Below, in pieces: positions 1 to 7,224 of a stretch of 64,000 bases of DNA. The notes beneath the pieces were generated by a model. That model was given only the letters and a program-made list of their open reading frames with translations. It was not told the DNA's origin and ran no database searches. Source of the DNA: Streptomyces sp. RKAG293 (GTDB taxonomy: Bacteria; Actinomycetota; Actinomycetes; Streptomycetales; Streptomycetaceae); assembly GCF_023701745.1 (NCBI RefSeq), contig NZ_JAJOZB010000001.1:1302001-1366000 (forward strand). Reading direction: 5' to 3'. Position 1 is the stretch's first letter; each line of letters starts with the position of its first letter. The position numbers and the translations under genes are program-made.

Positions 1-29
1 TGCTGACCCGGCGGCCCCTTTGGCCATAG

Positions 30-241
30 GCTGGACGGTGCAGCTGGTTCGCCCTGTCCGCCAGACAGGCGCGTCGTAAGAGGGAACCCGGTGGAATTCC
101 GGGACTGCCCCGCAGCGGTGAGTGGGAACGACCGCCGTCATACGCACTGGGACCCGAGCCGGGATCTGGGAAGCGACGGCCAGTAGGTGTCTCGTGTCCG
201 TACGAGACGCGCCCGCGAGTCCGAAGACCTGCCACTGCCCG
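30..241 (+). ncRNA. Cobalamin (AdoCbl) riboswitch upstream of metE
   Basis: The RNA carries the hallmarks of the cobalamin class: a GGGAACCCGGTGGAATTCCG core with GCCCCGCAGCGGTGA just downstream (82-122), and a B12 box reading GAGTCCGAAGACCTGCC at 217-233. It lies about 180 nt upstream of the metE start, the classic place for control of B12-independent methionine synthase. By family knowledge, bound adenosylcobalamin lowers metE expression so that the B12-dependent enzyme is used instead. Positions 242-418 are a long leader that should hold the expression platform; I could not identify one unambiguous antiterminator or anti-SD pair by eye. Outer borders are approximate. Confidence 0.93.
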
Positions 242-418
242 CGCGCCCCCAACGGCGCACGGTGATTCCGGAGACCTCGAGGGCGGGTCGGAGTACACAT
301 CAGGCGGGCACGTGCGGCGTTCCGGCGCTTCAGCGACGTGATCCCGTCCGGTCTGTGGTCCCTTCGCGCCGTCGATTCTCCCGGGGTCCTATGGGAGACA
401 CTCGCGAAGGAGAGTTCC

Positions 419-2737
419 ATGACCAGCACGTCCGCCACCGCACGCTCGACCGTGCACGGCTACCCCCGGCAGGGCCGGAACCGGGAGCTGAAGAAGGCGA
501 TCGAGGGCTACTGGAAGGGCGACGTCGGTGCTGACGCCCTGCGGGACGCCGCCGCTGAGCTGCGCCGCACCAACTGGCGGCAGCTCGCCGACGCCGGCAT
601 CCAGGAGGTCCCGACCGGCGACTTCTCGTACTACGACCACGTCCTGGACACCAGCGTCATGGTCGGCGCGATTCCGGCCCGGCACCGCGCCGCGGTCGCC
701 GCCGACGCCCTGGACGGCTATTTCGCGATGGCCCGCGGCACGCAGGACGTCGCGCCGCTCGAGATGACCAAGTGGTTCGACACCAACTACCACTACCTGG
801 TGCCCGAGCTGGGCCCGGACACCGTCTTCAGCGCCGACTCGACCCAGCAGGTCGCCGAGCTGAAGGAAGCGCTCGCCCTCGGCCTCTCCGCGCGCCCGGT
901 CCTCGTCGGTCCGGTCACCTACCTCCTGCTCGCCAAGCCCGCCCCCGGCGTCGCGGCGGACTTCGAACCGCTGACGCTCCTCGACCGGCTGCTGCCCGTG
1001 TACGCCGAGGTGCTCGCGGATCTGCTCGCCGCAGGGGCCGAGTGGGTGCAGCTCGACGAGCCGGCCCTGGTCCAGGACCGCACCCCGGGTGAACTCAACG
1101 CCGCCGCGCGCACCTACCGTGTGCTGGGCGGTCTCACCGACCGGCCGAAACTGCTGGTCGCGTCCTACTTCGACCGGCTGGGCGAGGCCCTGCCGATCCT
1201 CGCCAAGGCGCCCATCGACGGGCTGGCGCTGGACTTCACCGGTCCGGCCGCGGCCAACCTCGACGACCTCGCGGCCGTCGGCGGGCTGCCCGGCAAGCGC
1301 CTGCTGGCGGGTGTCGTCAACGGCCGCAACGTCTGGATCAACGACTACGAGAAGTCGCTGTCCGTCCTCGGCACGCTCCTCGGGCTGGCCGAGCGGGTCG
1401 ACGTCGCCTCCTCCTGCTCCCTGCTGCACGTCCCGCTGGACGCCACGGCCGAGCGCGACATCGACCCGCAGATCGCCCGCTGGCTGGCCTTCGCCCGGCA
1501 GAAGACCGCCGAGATCGTCACCCTGGCGCGCGGACTGTCCCAGGGCACCGACACGATCGCGGCCGAACTCGCCGCCAACCGGGCCGACCTGGCCTCCCGG
1601 GCCGGTTCCGCCCTCACCAACGACCCGGCCGTCAGAACCCGCGCCGCGGCCGTCACCGACAGCGACGCCCGCCGCTCCCAGCCCTACGAGGAACGGGCCG
1701 CCGCCCAGCGCGCCCACCTCGGGCTGCCGCTGCTGCCGACGACCACGATCGGCTCGTTCCCGCAGACCACCGAACTGCGCACCGCACGGGCCGAGCTGCG
1801 GGCCGGGCGCATCGACACCGCCGCGTACGACGCCCGTATCGAGGCCGAGATCCGCGAGGTCCTCTCCTTCCAGGAGAAGGCCGGCATCGACGTCCTGGTG
1901 CACGGCGAGCCCGAACGCAACGACATGGTGCAGTACTTCGCCGAGCAGCTGACCGGCTACCTCGCCACCCAGCACGGCTGGGTCCAGTCCTACGGGACCC
2001 GCTACGTCCGGCCGCCGATCCTCGCCGGGGACATCTCCCGCCCCGAGCCGATGACGGTCCGCTGGACACGGTTCGCCCAGTCCCTCACCACCCGCCCGGT
2101 CAAGGGCATGCTGACCGGGCCCGTCACCATGCTGGCCTGGTCCTTCGTCCGTGACGACCAGCCGCTCGGCGACACCGCCCGCCAGGTCGCGCTCGCCCTG
2201 CGCGACGAGGTCGACGATCTGGAGGCGGCGGGCAGTTCGGTGATCCAGGTGGACGAGCCCGCGCTGCGCGAGACGCTGCCGCTGCGCGCCGACGGCCATG
2301 CCGAGTACCTTGGCTGGGCGACCGAGGCCTTCCGCCTCACCGCCGGCGGGGTCCGTCCCGACACCCAGATCCACACCCACATGTGCTACGCGGAGTTCGG
2401 TGACATCTTCCAGGCCATCGACGATCTCGACGCCGACGTCATCAGCCTGGAAGCCGCCCGTTCCCACATGCAGGTCGCGGGCGAGCTGGCCACCGCCGGC
2501 TATCCGCGCGAGGTCGGTCCGGGCGTCTACGACATCCACTCCCCCCGGATCCCCAGCGCGGCGGAGGCGGCGGCCCTGCTCCGCAAGGGCCTTGAGGCGA
2601 TTCCCGCCGAACGGCTCTGGGTCAACCCGGACTGCGGTCTGAAGACCCGCGGCTGGCCGGAGGTCAGGACTTCCCTGGAGAACCTCGTCACCGCCGCCCG
2701 CGAGGTGCGGAGCACGCTGCCCAGCGCGACCTCCTGA
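419..2737 (+). CDS. metE: Cobalamin-independent methionine synthase MetE
   Basis: This enzyme transfers the methyl group from 5-methyltetrahydropteroyltri-glutamate to homocysteine, the last step of methionine synthesis in the cytoplasm. The 772-residue length is normal for the two-barrel family. The C-terminal barrel keeps all zinc ligands in the motif HTHMCYAEF (His654, Cys656), Glu678 and Cys739 (NPDCGLKTRGW), with the spacing of the E. coli enzyme. The ATG at 419 is preferred over upstream in-frame codons because GAAGGAGAG lies just before it at 406-414 and the protein then starts in the usual place. It is governed by the upstream cobalamin riboswitch and followed by a strong hairpin, so it is probably monocistronic. 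Confidence 0.97.
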   Translation: MTSTSATARSTVHGYPRQGRNRELKKAIEGYWKGDVGADALRDAAAELRRTNWRQLADAGIQEVPTGDFSYYDHVLDTSVMVGAIPARHRAAVAADALDGYFAMARGTQDVAPLEMTKWFDTNYHYLVPELGPDTVFSADSTQQVAELKEALALGLSARPVLVGPVTYLLLAKPAPGVAADFEPLTLLDRLLPVYAEVLADLLAAGAEWVQLDEPALVQDRTPGELNAAARTYRVLGGLTDRPKLLVASYFDRLGEALPILAKAPIDGLALDFTGPAAANLDDLAAVGGLPGKRLLAGVVNGRNVWINDYEKSLSVLGTLLGLAERVDVASSCSLLHVPLDATAERDIDPQIARWLAFARQKTAEIVTLARGLSQGTDTIAAELAANRADLASRAGSALTNDPAVRTRAAAVTDSDARRSQPYEERAAAQRAHLGLPLLPTTTIGSFPQTTELRTARAELRAGRIDTAAYDARIEAEIREVLSFQEKAGIDVLVHGEPERNDMVQYFAEQLTGYLATQHGWVQSYGTRYVRPPILAGDISRPEPMTVRWTRFAQSLTTRPVKGMLTGPVTMLAWSFVRDDQPLGDTARQVALALRDEVDDLEAAGSSVIQVDEPALRETLPLRADGHAEYLGWATEAFRLTAGGVRPDTQIHTHMCYAEFGDIFQAIDDLDADVISLEAARSHMQVAGELATAGYPREVGPGVYDIHSPRIPSAAEAAALLRKGLEAIPAERLWVNPDCGLKTRGWPEVRTSLENLVTAAREVRSTLPSATS

Positions 2738-2746
2738 CGCGGCCGT

Positions 2747-2782
2747 GGCCGGGGCGGACACCCCAGGGTGCCCGCCCCGGCC
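2747..2782 (+). terminator. Hairpin terminator after metE
   Basis: GGCCGGGGCGG pairs perfectly with CCGCCCCGGCC, extended inward by CACCC/GGGTG. It begins 10 bp after the metE stop. There is no U-run, as is common in high-GC actinobacteria. Confidence 0.75.
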
Positions 2783-2954
2783 GCGCGCTAGCGCAGTGCC
2801 GCCCGCCGTTCCGTACGGGACCGTCCCGGTTCATCCTTTCGGGTTAAGCAAGGAATGTTTGTCCCGGACCGCATCCGGAGGGGCGCTCTGATGGGGGCGC
2901 CGCGCCGACCGTCGTGGACGCGGCCCGGACAGCGATCGAACGAGGTGCGGGGGA

Positions 2955-3365
2955 ATGGGCTCTGTTGCTCTGGGCGTCTGGCTGCTCACCGCCTCCCTGG
3001 GGGCATATCTGTTCACGATCTGGCTGCGCCACGGTGGCCTGCGGCAACGCGAGGCCGGCATCACCCGGTTACCGGTCTCGCTGATCCTGGGGCACATCCT
3101 GCTGGCCGTGGTCGGCCTGGCCGCGTGGACGGTCTTCCTCTTCGGCGATCTGATGGCCTCCGCGTGGGCGGCCTGCGGTGTCGTGCTCGTCGTGGCGTCC
3201 CTGGGCCTGATGATGCTGTTCCGCTGGCTGCCCAGCCCCGGTCGCCATGCGCACGGCGAGCGGACCGCCGAGCGGCACTTCCCCGTCACGGCGGTCGTCG
3301 CTCACGGCATCTGCGCGGTCGTCACCGTCCTCCTGGTGCTGGCGGTGGCGGTCCACTCGGCCTGA
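2955..3365 (+). CDS. Small four-helix membrane protein, function unknown
   Basis: The 136-residue protein shows about four hydrophobic segments (roughly residues 3-22, 42-62, 66-88 and 112-133) joined by short basic and polar loops, with a His/Arg-rich loop before the last helix. I do not recognise a family beyond generic actinobacterial membrane proteins. ATG 2955 follows GAGGTGCGGGGGA, a plausible ribosome binding site. It is separated from metE by a terminator-like hairpin and followed 100 bp later by an antitoxin-like gene on the same strand. No catalytic motif is visible. Confidence 0.7.
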   Translation: MGSVALGVWLLTASLGAYLFTIWLRHGGLRQREAGITRLPVSLILGHILLAVVGLAAWTVFLFGDLMASAWAACGVVLVVASLGLMMLFRWLPSPGRHAHGERTAERHFPVTAVVAHGICAVVTVLLVLAVAVHSA

Positions 3366-3465
3366 GCGCCCGGCCCGGGCCGACCCGAAGCGTTACGCCC
3401 GTAATGCGAACCCTGTCCTCTGCGTAGATCCTGAAGATGTTGTCCATCACGCGAGGAGGTCCGCC

Positions 3466-3660
3466 ATGTCCATGCTCGACAAAATCAAAGGCATGCTCAA
3501 GGGTCACGAGGATCAGGCGAAGCAGGGTGTCGAGAAGGCCGGTGACCTCGTCGACAAGAAGACACAGAACAAGTACAGCGGCCAGGTCGACACGGCTCAG
3601 GAGAAACTGAACGAGCAGATCGGCGGCACCCGTCCGCCCACCGACGAGGCGGGTCGGTAG
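3466..3660 (+). CDS. MT0933-like antitoxin family small protein
   Basis: This 64-residue, highly charged protein (MSMLDKIKGMLKGHEDQ..., then a Lys/Asp/Gln-rich helix and a Gly-Pro tail) matches the MT0933/Rv0909-type antitoxin family that is very common in Streptomyces. Most Streptomyces members have no adjacent toxin, and none is recognisable here either, so a role as a solitary stress or housekeeping protein is just as likely. A good ribosome binding site (GAGGAGG at 3452-3458) precedes ATG 3466. The amphipathic N-terminal helix followed by a disordered tail is what the family shows. Confidence 0.8.
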   Translation: MSMLDKIKGMLKGHEDQAKQGVEKAGDLVDKKTQNKYSGQVDTAQEKLNEQIGGTRPPTDEAGR

Positions 3661-3676
3661 CCGGCCGGCGCACCTG

Positions 3677-4125
3677 TCAGCGACTGGCGACAACGCTCCA
3701 GGTCACCCGGGGCGGGTGAACGGAGGCACACAGGGGCAGGCCGAAGCCGTCGGTCAGTCCCAGGTCCGCCCGCAGGCAGCCGCCGCCGTCGCGGGCGGCC
3801 GCCAGGTTCCCGGCGGGAATGTCGCCCAGGTGGAGCTTGGCCCGGCGGAACATCGCGAACGCTCCGCCGGGCGGCTGTTCGCCCCACGTCAGATAGAGGA
3901 ACCGGCCGCCGCGGCGGCCCTGGGCATGGGGCCCGCGGAAGTCGGCCGTTCCGTCCGGCGCGGTGACCAGGGTGACGGCGGTCTCGAAGACCACCTCAGC
4001 GGCGTCCGCCGACACCACGGCGTCCGGTACCGCCCCCGCTGGATCCCGACATGGACGTCCCTGTGGTCGCCACAGGCGGCCCCGGGCAGCTCCCGGCCCA
4101 CGATCCGCACCAGTACCTCTGCCAT
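3677..4125 (-). pseudogene. DUF5990 protein gene with a single-base frameshift
   Basis: Two reading frames together give one complete DUF5990-like protein. The first part (MAEVLVRIVGRELPG...VHVGIQRG) starts at 4125; the second (GAVPDAVVSADAAEV... to PPRVTWSVVASR) ends at 3677. The family pattern VHVGxQR...(K/R)GPxxQGR..(R)F(I/L)Y(L)xWG..FAMFRRAKL...(R)LGLTD..G.PLC..V is split at the change of frame. The switch falls at a run of five C (forward strand, 4033-4037); one more base there restores a continuous frame. It could be a genuine inactivation, a sequencing error, or slippage. Function of DUF5990 is unknown. A heptanucleotide repeat array sits immediately upstream of the start. Confidence 0.75.
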
Positions 4126-4126
4126 C

Positions 4127-4168
4127 GCCTCAGCCCTCAGTCCTCAGTCCTCAGTCCTCAGTCCTCAG
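4127..4168 (-). repeat. Six tandem CTGAGGN heptamers at the DUF5990 start
   Basis: On the coding strand the array reads CTGAGGA four times, then CTGAGGG and CTGAGGC, ending one base before the ATG at 4125. Each unit contains GAGG, so the array replaces a normal ribosome binding site with a ladder of possible ones. Seven is not a multiple of three, and such arrays are prone to copy-number change by slippage. Confidence 0.85.
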
Positions 4169-4253
4169 CCTCACCCGGATCCTCGTCCGCGCGTCCCGGA
4201 CACGACGTGTCCACCGTACGGCGAGCCACTGACAGACCCGGAAGGTACGCCCC

Positions 4254-4808
4254 GTGAACCCCGACTCCGGGTCCCCGCCGCCGTCTCCCGTCGAACCGCC
4301 CCGGCGGCGCCGGTCGCGCACCGCGGCATGGGTGGTGGCCGCGGGCCTCATCGCCGCCACCGCAGGGAGCTACAGCGCCGCGGCGGCCCCGCGCCCGGCC
4401 GTCACGGGTACCTCCCTGGCCGGCACGGACTGGCGGGCCCAGCAGATCGTGGGCATCGTCAACGTGGAACGCCGGAAACACGGCTGCCGGCGTGTCACGG
4501 CGAACGGGAAACTCACGGCGGCCGCCAGGGCGCACTCCGACGACATGGCGGCCCGCGGCTACTACGAGCACGCGACGCCCGACGGTCAGGACCCAGGCAA
4601 CCGGCTGACCTCCGCCGGGTATCCGTGGACGCGGTGGGGCGAGAACATCGGCAGGGGCGCCAAGGACCCGCGAGCGGCCATGACCGCGTGGATGAAGAGC
4701 GCCGCCCACCGTTCCAACATCCTGAACTGCGCGTTCAAGGAGATCGGCGTCGGCGTGAGCATGCGCCCGAACGGCCCATGGTGGACCCAGGACTTCGCCG
4801 CCCGCTGA
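4254..4808 (+). CDS. Secreted CAP/SCP-domain protein
   Basis: The 184-residue protein has a basic N-terminus (RRRRSRT) and one hydrophobic segment (about residues 23-45, AAWVVAAGLIAATAG) ending in Ala-rich sequence, so it is a secreted or anchored protein. The remainder is a CAP domain (about 60-184) with the expected signatures HSDDMAARGYYEHATPDG, RWGENI, and AMTAWMKSAAHRSNILN, followed by EIGVGV. CAP proteins in bacteria are secreted and of poorly known function; the conserved His and Glu residues of the cavity are present. GTG 4254 follows GGAAGG. It stands alone between a convergent DUF5990 remnant and the Asp23 gene. Confidence 0.88.
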   Translation: MNPDSGSPPPSPVEPPRRRRSRTAAWVVAAGLIAATAGSYSAAAAPRPAVTGTSLAGTDWRAQQIVGIVNVERRKHGCRRVTANGKLTAAARAHSDDMAARGYYEHATPDGQDPGNRLTSAGYPWTRWGENIGRGAKDPRAAMTAWMKSAAHRSNILNCAFKEIGVGVSMRPNGPWWTQDFAAR

Positions 4809-4929
4809 CCCCGTCCGACACCCCCGGAGCGCCGCACTCCGACCGACCCCCGACCGCTCTCCGCGCGCGGTGGCGGCGACCCGTGCTTAGCGTGGGACGT
4901 AGAGCAGCCCAACGAAGGGACGACTCACC

Positions 4930-5400
4930 ATGAGCGACAGCACAGCGCGGACCAAGCCCGAGCCCGACCGCCCCAACCCCGGGAGCAAGCCACCGCGCGG
5001 CGATGCGGGAGGGCGCGGCCGGACCACCATCGCCGACGGCGTGGTGGAGAAGATCGCCGGTCTGGCCGCCCGCGATGTCGTGGGTGTGCACGCCCTGGGC
5101 ACCGGCTTCGCCCGCACCTTCGGCGCCGTGCGCGACCGGGTGCCGGGCAGCGCGAAATCCGTCACCCGTGGGGTGAAGGCGGAGGTCGGCGAGACGCAGA
5201 CCGCCCTCGACCTCGACCTCGTCGTGGACTACGGCGTGTCCATCGTCGATGTCGCCAACGCGGTGCGGGAGAACGTGATCGCCGCGGTCGAGCGGATGAC
5301 GGGACTCGAGGTCGTCGAGGTCAACATCGCGATCGGCGACGTCAAGCTGCCGGACGAAGAGGACGACGACGAGGACGAGCGGGAGCAGCGGGTCCAGTGA
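4930..5400 (+). CDS. Asp23/Gls24 family envelope stress protein
   Basis: Residues from about 35 to 145 match the Asp23/Gls24 family (TTIADGVVEKIAGLAARDVVGVHAL..., ...VDYGVSIVDVANAVRENVIAAVERMTGLEVVEVNI). The Staphylococcus member is a membrane-associated alkaline-shock protein held by a small membrane anchor. The N-terminus here is hydrophilic and Pro-rich and the C-terminus is an acidic tail (EEDDDEDE). ATG 4930 follows AAGGGACG. The next gene, 34 bp downstream, encodes a small membrane protein, the partner usually found with Asp23 in actinobacteria, so the two probably form a unit at the membrane. Confidence 0.88.
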   Translation: MSDSTARTKPEPDRPNPGSKPPRGDAGGRGRTTIADGVVEKIAGLAARDVVGVHALGTGFARTFGAVRDRVPGSAKSVTRGVKAEVGETQTALDLDLVVDYGVSIVDVANAVRENVIAAVERMTGLEVVEVNIAIGDVKLPDEEDDDEDEREQRVQ

Positions 5401-5434
5401 GCGGCGGACCGGCGCGGGAGACGGCGGGCGGACG

Positions 5435-5695
5435 ATGAACACGCCGCTGGTCGGCCTGGGCGTGGGAATGGCCCTGGCGTTCGCCGGGTACTTCGGCGGG
5501 TTCGGTGCGTTCCTGCTCGTGGCGGCGCTCGGCGCCATCGGCTTCGTGGCAGGGAAGTTCCTGGACGGGGACCTCGATACCGACGAGTTCTTCCGCAGCC
5601 GGAGCCGCGACGGCGACCGCGACCGCAGCGGCACCAGCACCGGCAACCGCACCCGCGACCGGGGCCGTGACCGGGACGGCGACCGCCTGCGCTGA
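5435..5695 (+). CDS. Small membrane protein of the Asp23 operon
   Basis: This 86-residue protein has two hydrophobic helices (about residues 3-20 and 25-45: LVGLGVGMALAFAGYFGG, then FLLVAALGAIGFVAGKFLDG). A strikingly repetitive Arg/Asp tail follows (SRSRDGDRDR..., DRGRDRDGDRLR). The architecture resembles the DUF2273-type anchor proteins that accompany Asp23. The low-complexity charged tail is encoded by near-repeats of CGCGAC, likely expanded by slippage. It is 34 bp downstream of the Asp23 gene and followed by a terminator hairpin, so the operon ends here. The AmaP and second Asp23 genes often seen in Streptomyces are absent. Confidence 0.75.
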   Translation: MNTPLVGLGVGMALAFAGYFGGFGAFLLVAALGAIGFVAGKFLDGDLDTDEFFRSRSRDGDRDRSGTSTGNRTRDRGRDRDGDRLR

Positions 5696-5707
5696 GCGGT
5701 TCGGCAC

Positions 5708-5741
5708 GGGCCGGCGCCGAGGGGTTCCCCGGCGCCGGCCC
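5708..5741 (+). terminator. Terminator hairpin of the Asp23 operon
   Basis: GGGCCGGCGCC pairs perfectly with GGCGCCGGCCC (11 bp) around a 12-nt loop, 12 bp after the stop codon of the small membrane protein gene. Confidence 0.8.
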
Positions 5742-5970
5742 GGCCGGCAAGCGCTCTCAACCGCAGCCGCGAACCTCACGGAACGTGCGCACGGCCGGGC
5801 CTCCGGCCGGGCGCGCACCGACCCTTACGCCCTCGGCAATGTGCTGGTCACCTTGCGGGGTCCCGCTTCGCCCTGCTCAATCAGCGACAAACCGCGGGGC
5901 GCCGCGGATCGGGTCCGGTGACTGCGAGTTCGCGCCAATACCTGGCGTACCGACGAGTAATGCTCGCCAC
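5742..5970. other. Non-coding stretch upstream of the GntR gene
   Basis: Together with the flanking hairpin and operator this makes a 360-bp gap between stop 5695 and start 6057. I see no convincing reading frame in it. The sequence becomes noticeably more AT-rich after about 5930, consistent with a promoter region for the regulator gene. Confidence 0.5.
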
Positions 5971-5982
5971 AGGTATAGACCA
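5971..5982 (+). promoter_or_regulatory. HutC/PhnF-type operator AGGTATAGACCA
   Basis: The site agrees with the GTnTATAnAC-like core of HutC-subfamily GntR operators and differs at one base from TGGTATAGACCA, the site I recall for mycobacterial PhnF. It lies 75 bp upstream of the GntR/UTRA gene, in the AT-rich promoter region, so autoregulation is a fair inference. Confidence 0.55.
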
Positions 5983-6056
5983 ATGATAAATATGGGGAAC
6001 GGATCTCACATGTGCGATCACCATGCGTCACTCCCGATGGGAAGGGATCACCCGCT

Positions 6057-6803
6057 GTGCCCCGTTCCTCCCGCTCCGCCCCGCCCGCCCGTCCGCTCTA
6101 CCAGCGGATCGCCGACCAACTCCAGGCCGAGCTCGACAAGGGCCGCATAGCCCCGGGAGACCGACTGCCCGCAGAGCGGCTGCTGGCCGACCGCTTCGGC
6201 GTCAACCGGCAGACCGTACGCCAGGCCCTGCAGCTCCTGCGCGACCGCGGCATGGTGACCACCGGACGCAGAGGCACCCGCGCCGCGGTCGTCCCGGTGG
6301 CGCTGCCGGGTCAGTTGATCGATACGGCGCCCGTCACGCCCGAGGGGATCGACGACGACCTCGGCGTGCTGCGCACCGCGCCCGCCCCCGTCGACATCTC
6401 CTGCCTGCTCGGCCTCACCCCCGGCACGCCCACCCTCGTCCACCAGCGGGTCGAGCAGGCGCCCGGGGCCCAGTTGGCGAACGCGACGTCGTACTTCTCG
6501 CCGGTCGCGCTCGCCGAGATCCCGCGGCTGGCCGAACACCGCCGCGCCTCGTCCGAGCCCCACCGCGGCAACCTGCGCGGCCTGTACCAGTGGATGATCG
6601 ACGCCGATCTGCGCCCCCACCGGCGCGACACCATCGATCTCACCCCGGTCCACAACCCCCGGCCGGCCGCCCCGGACCACGCGAAGCTGACCATCCGCCG
6701 GACCATCGCCGATCAGCACGGCCGCGTCCTGGAGGTCACCGACCTCCAGCTGCCACCCGGCCCGGCCCAACTCGTCTACGACTTCGCCCTCCCCGTCACC
6801 TGA
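6057..6803 (+). CDS. GntR family regulator, HutC/PhnF type with UTRA domain
   Basis: The 248-residue protein has an N-terminal winged-helix GntR domain (about residues 12-75, PLYQRIADQLQAEL..., PAERLLADRFGVNRQTVRQAL) and a C-terminal UTRA effector domain (about 95-245) with the typical ATSYF and (L)TI(R)R(T)..D..G..LEVT(D)LQLP patterns. Such regulators bind small ligands such as phosphonate or histidine-degradation intermediates; the ligand here cannot be told. GTG 6057 is chosen because GGGAAGGGA lies 9 nt before it; an in-frame ATG at 6012 lacks a binding site. A HutC-like operator lies upstream. No obvious target operon is adjacent: the next genes encode NfeD-like and SPFH proteins. Confidence 0.85.
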   Translation: MPRSSRSAPPARPLYQRIADQLQAELDKGRIAPGDRLPAERLLADRFGVNRQTVRQALQLLRDRGMVTTGRRGTRAAVVPVALPGQLIDTAPVTPEGIDDDLGVLRTAPAPVDISCLLGLTPGTPTLVHQRVEQAPGAQLANATSYFSPVALAEIPRLAEHRRASSEPHRGNLRGLYQWMIDADLRPHRRDTIDLTPVHNPRPAAPDHAKLTIRRTIADQHGRVLEVTDLQLPPGPAQLVYDFALPVT

Positions 6804-6965
6804 CCGGCGGGCGCCACGAGCTCCGTCCCAGACGCCCTACGCAGGGCCGCCGACCCGCTCGGACCTCCCCCTATACGACCCACCGGGTCCCCGAGGATAG
6901 GCCGCCGGTGGCATGAGGACTATGGTCGATATCCCAGGACCACTACGACGAAGGGGCAGTCGGCA

Positions 6966-7214
6966 ATGGCGCAGGACGAGGCCGTTATCGGCTGCACGGG
7001 GGAACTTCTGATCGCCACGCGTGGATCCGCCGGACCCGGCGAGATCCTGGTGCGCGTCAGAGGGGGAACCGAGACCTTCCTCGCCTGGTCCGAGGAGCCC
7101 CTGCCGCGCGGGACGACCGTGCTCGTCATCGAGTCCCGCGGGACCCGGCAGGTCGGCGTCATCGAGTGGGCAGATCCCCTGGATGCGTTGGGCGGCGTCA
7201 CCGACGCCCCTTAA
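6966..7214 (+). CDS. NfeD-like C-terminal OB-fold protein
   Basis: This 82-residue soluble protein corresponds to the C-terminal OB-fold of NfeD proteins (IGCTGELLIATRG..GPGEILVRVRGG..FLAWSEEPLPRGTTVLVIESRG.RQVGV). The protease and membrane parts of longer NfeD proteins are missing, as in other short actinobacterial versions. It sits 10 bp before an SPFH protein gene, the usual partner of NfeD, so the two are almost certainly co-transcribed and act together at membrane microdomains. A ribosome binding site AAGGGG precedes ATG 6966. Mobile-looking features are absent. Confidence 0.85.
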   Translation: MAQDEAVIGCTGELLIATRGSAGPGEILVRVRGGTETFLAWSEEPLPRGTTVLVIESRGTRQVGVIEWADPLDALGGVTDAP

Positions 7215-7224
7215 AGGAGACGAA

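Noticed and set aside
389..2761. A 790-codon open frame on the minus strand opposite metE
   Set aside because: It is an antisense shadow of metE caused by high third-position GC; the translation is Gly/Val/Arg-rich without any motif.
3716..4933. A 405-codon plus-strand frame over the DUF5990 and CAP genes
   Set aside because: Low-complexity translation, and it conflicts with two recognisable genes.
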